Source: Monomorium pharaonis (lineage: Eukaryota; Arthropoda; Insecta; Hymenoptera; Formicidae). From it: DNA of 64,000 nt. The position numbers and the translations under genes were made by a program. The DNA lies in the NCBI RefSeq assembly GCF_013373865.1, contig NC_050476.1, positions 2,650,501 through 2,714,500 on the forward strand, written 5' to 3'. Positions 60,689 through 64,000 of this stretch are shown here, piece by piece (the stretch's first letter is position 1; each line of letters opens with the position of its first letter). The notes under the pieces were generated by a model, which was not told the origin of the DNA, did not search any database, and saw only the letters and a list, made by a program, of their open reading frames with translations.

Positions 60689-60723
60689 CACAGAAGCGCG
60701 TTGTAAGTCAACGCGCTTCTGTG
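60689..60723. other. Perfect 15-bp stem-loop
   Basis: cacagaagcgcgttg, the five-base loop taagt, then caacgcgcttctgtg. There is no T-run to suggest termination, and the stem is short for a miRNA precursor (pairing does not clearly extend). Its role is unknown. Confidence 0.7.
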
Positions 60724-61572
60724 TTACAACTTTGTCGATAAGATATGTCTCAGAAAACAACTGTAAGATACGATATCACGACTATAAATTTAACTTGACT
60801 AGAAAATTGTTAACTTTGATGTGCATCTCCACAATTTATGCAAACATACATCTCATCGTAATATTACTCTTGCCATTATCATCGCTGTGTAATAATTGTG
60901 GAAGATTTTTGCACTGAATAAATTTAATTTATGGTTCTTATTCCGGCAATTTGCGAATACAGAAATATAACGAGCAAATAAAAAAAATGTAAAAATAATT
61001 GACATTAAATTTGGACGTTGTAACAGTGCGTCGCTTTTTGCCTTTTTATGTTTTTTTAATGAAGAATCAATAGCGGTATCAACTAACTAACCGCGTGAGA
61101 TAATCGTAGGAATCCGTCATTTCGAGTGAAATAAACACTATAAAACTGAGAGAGAGAGAAAGAGAGAGGTGAATTTAATGACGCTGACAACGTCGATGCG
61201 TACGCGTTTTTTATCTTGGACGTCGAACAGAGGAGATCAGAAATGATCGCCGTACTCTTTTTCCGTGTGGAAAATCTCGCTGATTACACACCGGTATCCG
61301 CGGCGTGCGCGTTGTCCCCTCATCTTCCGCCGGGAGGGATCAATCCGCGCCGCGCGCAAATTCGTGCCCCATGCGCATCGTGTCGTTCGCACCGCAAACG
61401 AGTAAATTACCGCCGCGCGTCGCATTATACAGTCTACCGCGGCATTCCGCGTCTTTTACTACGGCGGCGCGTCATCTCCCGCGTGGCAGCGCGCGTACCG
61501 GTGCGCGCGCTAGCAGCAAGAAGCAATTACGTGCTTACGGTGCAGCATTATCGACGACAAGGCACTCACCCT

Positions 61573-61900
61573 GGCGCGGCGGCGGCGGCGGCAACGGCTG
61601 CTCGACACGTGAACCTGCGGGTCGCCGGGGTCACCGCGGGGTCGCGGCACGTACGGCCACATTTGTGCGTGCGCGAATACGCACGCATGCACAGTCTTCG
61701 TCGGCGAGCAACCTGCGGCGCTTGGACGCGGCTTGCGGTACCAGGACCTCTTTCCCCCCCTTCCTCCCTTTGGAACCGGAATCGGGCATTTCTCAAACCG
61801 GAAATCGGGCGTATCACGGTACCCGTCGCAAAGGCGCGCGTACGTGTGCGTATGTCATAAGCGACGGACCTGTCCGTATGTGGCACGGGACGAAACTCGA
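61573..61900 (-). other. Possible 5' exon on the grainyhead strand
   Basis: On the minus strand an open, GC-rich stretch ends in a (GCN)n run encoding polyalanine (RAAVAAAAAAPG) directly before a strong ggtgagtgcc donor at about 61572. Position and strand would suit an upstream grainyhead exon, coding or leader. No conserved grainyhead motif is visible, so this is a weak call. Confidence 0.25.
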
Positions 61901-62285
61901 AAGACAGGTCCGACAAAGTGGCGCTCTACCGGCTGCTCGCTCGGGTCACTCCTTTGATTATTATTGCCGGTCTGCTTTTTTTTTTCTCTTCCATCTCGCG
62001 TCTGCCGGCTTCTCGTACTCGCTCGAGCGCGCGTCTACGGTTTTTTCTTTTCTTTCCTTTACACGAGCGCTGCGCGCATGCACGCACGTCGGCACCTGTG
62101 CTTACTGCAGCACGTGCCACCGTACGTGTCGCGGCAATGTCAACGTATGCGTACATATGTACATATGTACGAGATGGATGAAATTTAGATGCGCGGCGTG
62201 GTCAACGACGTCTGCCACTTGTCACGATGACTGCCTAGTGCTTCACTTCCTAGGATTAGCTGCCGGTGGCTTTCGGGAATTGTGA

Positions 62286-64000
62286 AACAGGGTCCTTTGA
62301 CCCTAGCATCGGATTTATCTAAAAGGTTTCCGTTTGTGTATTTTTACCCTACTGTTGTTCGCAATTCTATTGAATTATTTTACCAAAATTGCTAAGAAAG
62401 GTTAAAATTATCATTTCGTGAAAAAGATTCGAAAGTGTAGAATAAAATTCTGATTACGACATTTACGACGAAGGAGTCTTTCAAAACTCGTTTCATAAGA
62501 GCTTTAAATTTTCGAAACTGCTTTTTTTTAAATCAAGCAATAATTTCTTCGCACATCATCACGATAGCGACGCCTCTTCGTGCCGGTCGAGATTACCGAT
62601 GAGCGTCCTATCAAATGTTAGCGGTAATCTTACGCCGGACACGCGGCGATTTTCGCTCTTGCGTAACGATTTGCGGGATTCATTGTCGAGGTAGCTCGCG
62701 AATCGTAAACCGCGAAATGCCCGCCGAATAATTTTGCGTACCCGCGAAACTCGACACCGACAGATTCGAGTTACCTCCCGAGGTCGACTCCTCGACTTTC
62801 GTCTGGTTTTACCGCGGTCGCCGATGTTACGGAACAGGCAGAACGAATTTGCCCCGGTTCTCAGACCTCTGGCGTGTCCTCGAAGTCACATACGCGCCTT
62901 CCTGCTTTGCTAATGAGACACCGCGCGATCCGGTTTTCGGATCTGGTTCGTTCCGGAGCGCCGTGAATCAACCCCTCTTGCGAGAAACACGTCCGTTTAA
63001 TGCCCCCTTGACTTCGTTACGACGATCGAGATCGACGCTGGCAGCCGGAGCGTCGGATTTTAAGCGTTTCTTGTGACCCCGCGAGGTTCTCCGGGATTTC
63101 GCGCTGTTCCCGCGGTCGCCGAACCCCCGACGGATTCTAAAGCAGAAACCCGTAAGGTGATACAAAACAGACGGCGCGCGTTACGGCGTTTTCTAATCGT
63201 AAATTCGAGCTAACGAGATAATATCGCCGCGAGCTGGCTACCACGATCGGCCGAGCCAGTTCTTGCCTGGCTAATCGAGACCTCATAGTTACCACGGCGT
63301 TGTCGACACTGTAACATCGCGGCGCACGTAATTGGCGGATTATTCGCTTCCCTTTTCCGTTTATCGAGATCATATTTCGCGTGGAAAGAGAAAATTTACA
63401 AGCGAAATGCACAGTACCATAGTATAAGCGGAATTAGTAATTTTACGAGTGATAGAAAAGTCGATATGTGATTCTGCTAAGTAAAACCTTCTTGCAAATT
63501 GTTAACTTAGAATTCCCAACTTTTAAATAAAGTTTTAAAATTTCCACGTCAGGATAAAATTAAGATCAATTGGAAGGCGAGTTTTGCTTGCTTGTATCTC
63601 ACTTTAGTGCGGTTCTTCAATTTTTAATATTTTTTGTTTATTTTCTCATTATTCCATGTATTTTTTAGCTCGCTAATAGCCGCAATTGCACGAACGTGTT
63701 CCACGACTATGACGTGCTCTCGGCCCCGGAATATGACCCTCACATTTCAATCTTACGGCTCGTCGCCTCGGATCTCGGATCTCAGCACGCGACTCGCTCG
63801 TGTGCGATTTTTCGCGATCGCGGAAAGATCCGCGGCGCTACCGCGGAACGCGGAGAGACGCGAATCCCACGCGGCGAGCGCGAAACGAGGGCGTTGGCAT
63901 TCGCGTATCGTGATCGCGTCGGGGGACCATTTACGTTCCTCTATAATCGTAAATTCAAACAAACGAGAACGCGCTAGCTCGCGTGAGGCTACGTGTCGGG
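62286..64000. other. GC/CpG-rich tail of the window, no gene resolved
   Basis: Short frames on both strands without family resemblance. The composition and position fit the 5' intron or promoter region of grainyhead, but no exon or promoter motif can be supported. Confidence 0.35.

Noticed and set aside
61305..62285. 326-codon open frame on the plus strand
   Set aside because: Composition is Arg/Ser/Ala-rich as expected from random GC-rich DNA. Several overlapping frames on both strands are equally open, and no motif or splice context supports it.
1..64000. tRNA, rRNA, known insect miRNA or snRNA genes
   Set aside because: Read for A/B-box clover-leaf patterns and the common insect miRNA seeds I know; nothing met the mark. 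A covariance-model scan would be needed to exclude them.
1..64000. Autonomous transposon coding sequence (reverse transcriptase, transposase)
   Set aside because: No YxDD, DDE or integrase-type motif was recognised in any frame; only non-coding inverted-repeat elements are visible.

Overview
The window is nuclear DNA of an insect, most likely a hymenopteran and possibly an ant. The evidence is spliced genes with short AT-rich introns and GT-AG junctions, insect-type genes (grainyhead, a CLIP-domain serine protease, caliban, a ballchen/NHK-1-type VRK kinase, greatwall), no CpG depletion in the GC-rich parts, and many GA/GT microsatellites and short MITE-like elements. The order is inferred; no species is claimed. 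No tRNA, rRNA, CRISPR array or prokaryotic feature was seen.

Layout. 1-350: last exons of an unidentified gene. 350-6165: AT-rich ground carrying decayed gene pieces, namely a 5' fragment of dCMP deaminase with a frameshift, a TLS1/C9orf78-like pseudogene and a lone copy of the last RpS16 exon, plus two blocks of GC-rich tandem repeat. 6534-20224: RpS16 (+), VRK copy A (-), caliban/NEMF (+) and VRK copy B (-). Fossils inside this block show that it arose by tandem duplication of an RpS16-caliban-VRK unit: a dead caliban exon 1 lies behind the intact RpS16, and a dead RpS16 exon 4 lies before the intact caliban. Each copy then lost different genes. VRK-B looks like an active kinase. VRK-A keeps every exon and splice site but has lost the glycine loop and the DFG aspartate, so it reads as a pseudokinase.

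20450-24331: about 170-nt inverted repeats enclose a large, nearly perfect palindrome (20883-21816) and a truncated PPM1H-like phosphatase pseudogene. 24888-28146: greatwall (+). 28662-32948: a secreted CLIP-domain trypsin-like protease (-). 33130-42576: about 9.4 kb with no convincing gene. 42577 to at least 58241: grainyhead (-), with eleven 3' exons covering part of the activation region, the CP2/Grh DNA-binding domain and the dimerisation domain. Its 5' end lies in or beyond the GC-rich 58-64 kb stretch.

Working together. VRK/ballchen phosphorylates BAF and histone H2A, and greatwall restrains PP2A-B55, so two mitotic and meiotic kinases sit within 5 kb of each other. RpS16 and caliban both serve the ribosome: the first is a 40S component, the second a quality-control factor on stalled 60S subunits. 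The protease and grainyhead are unrelated to that cluster. Grainyhead is a cuticle and epithelial regulator, and CLIP proteases act in haemolymph.
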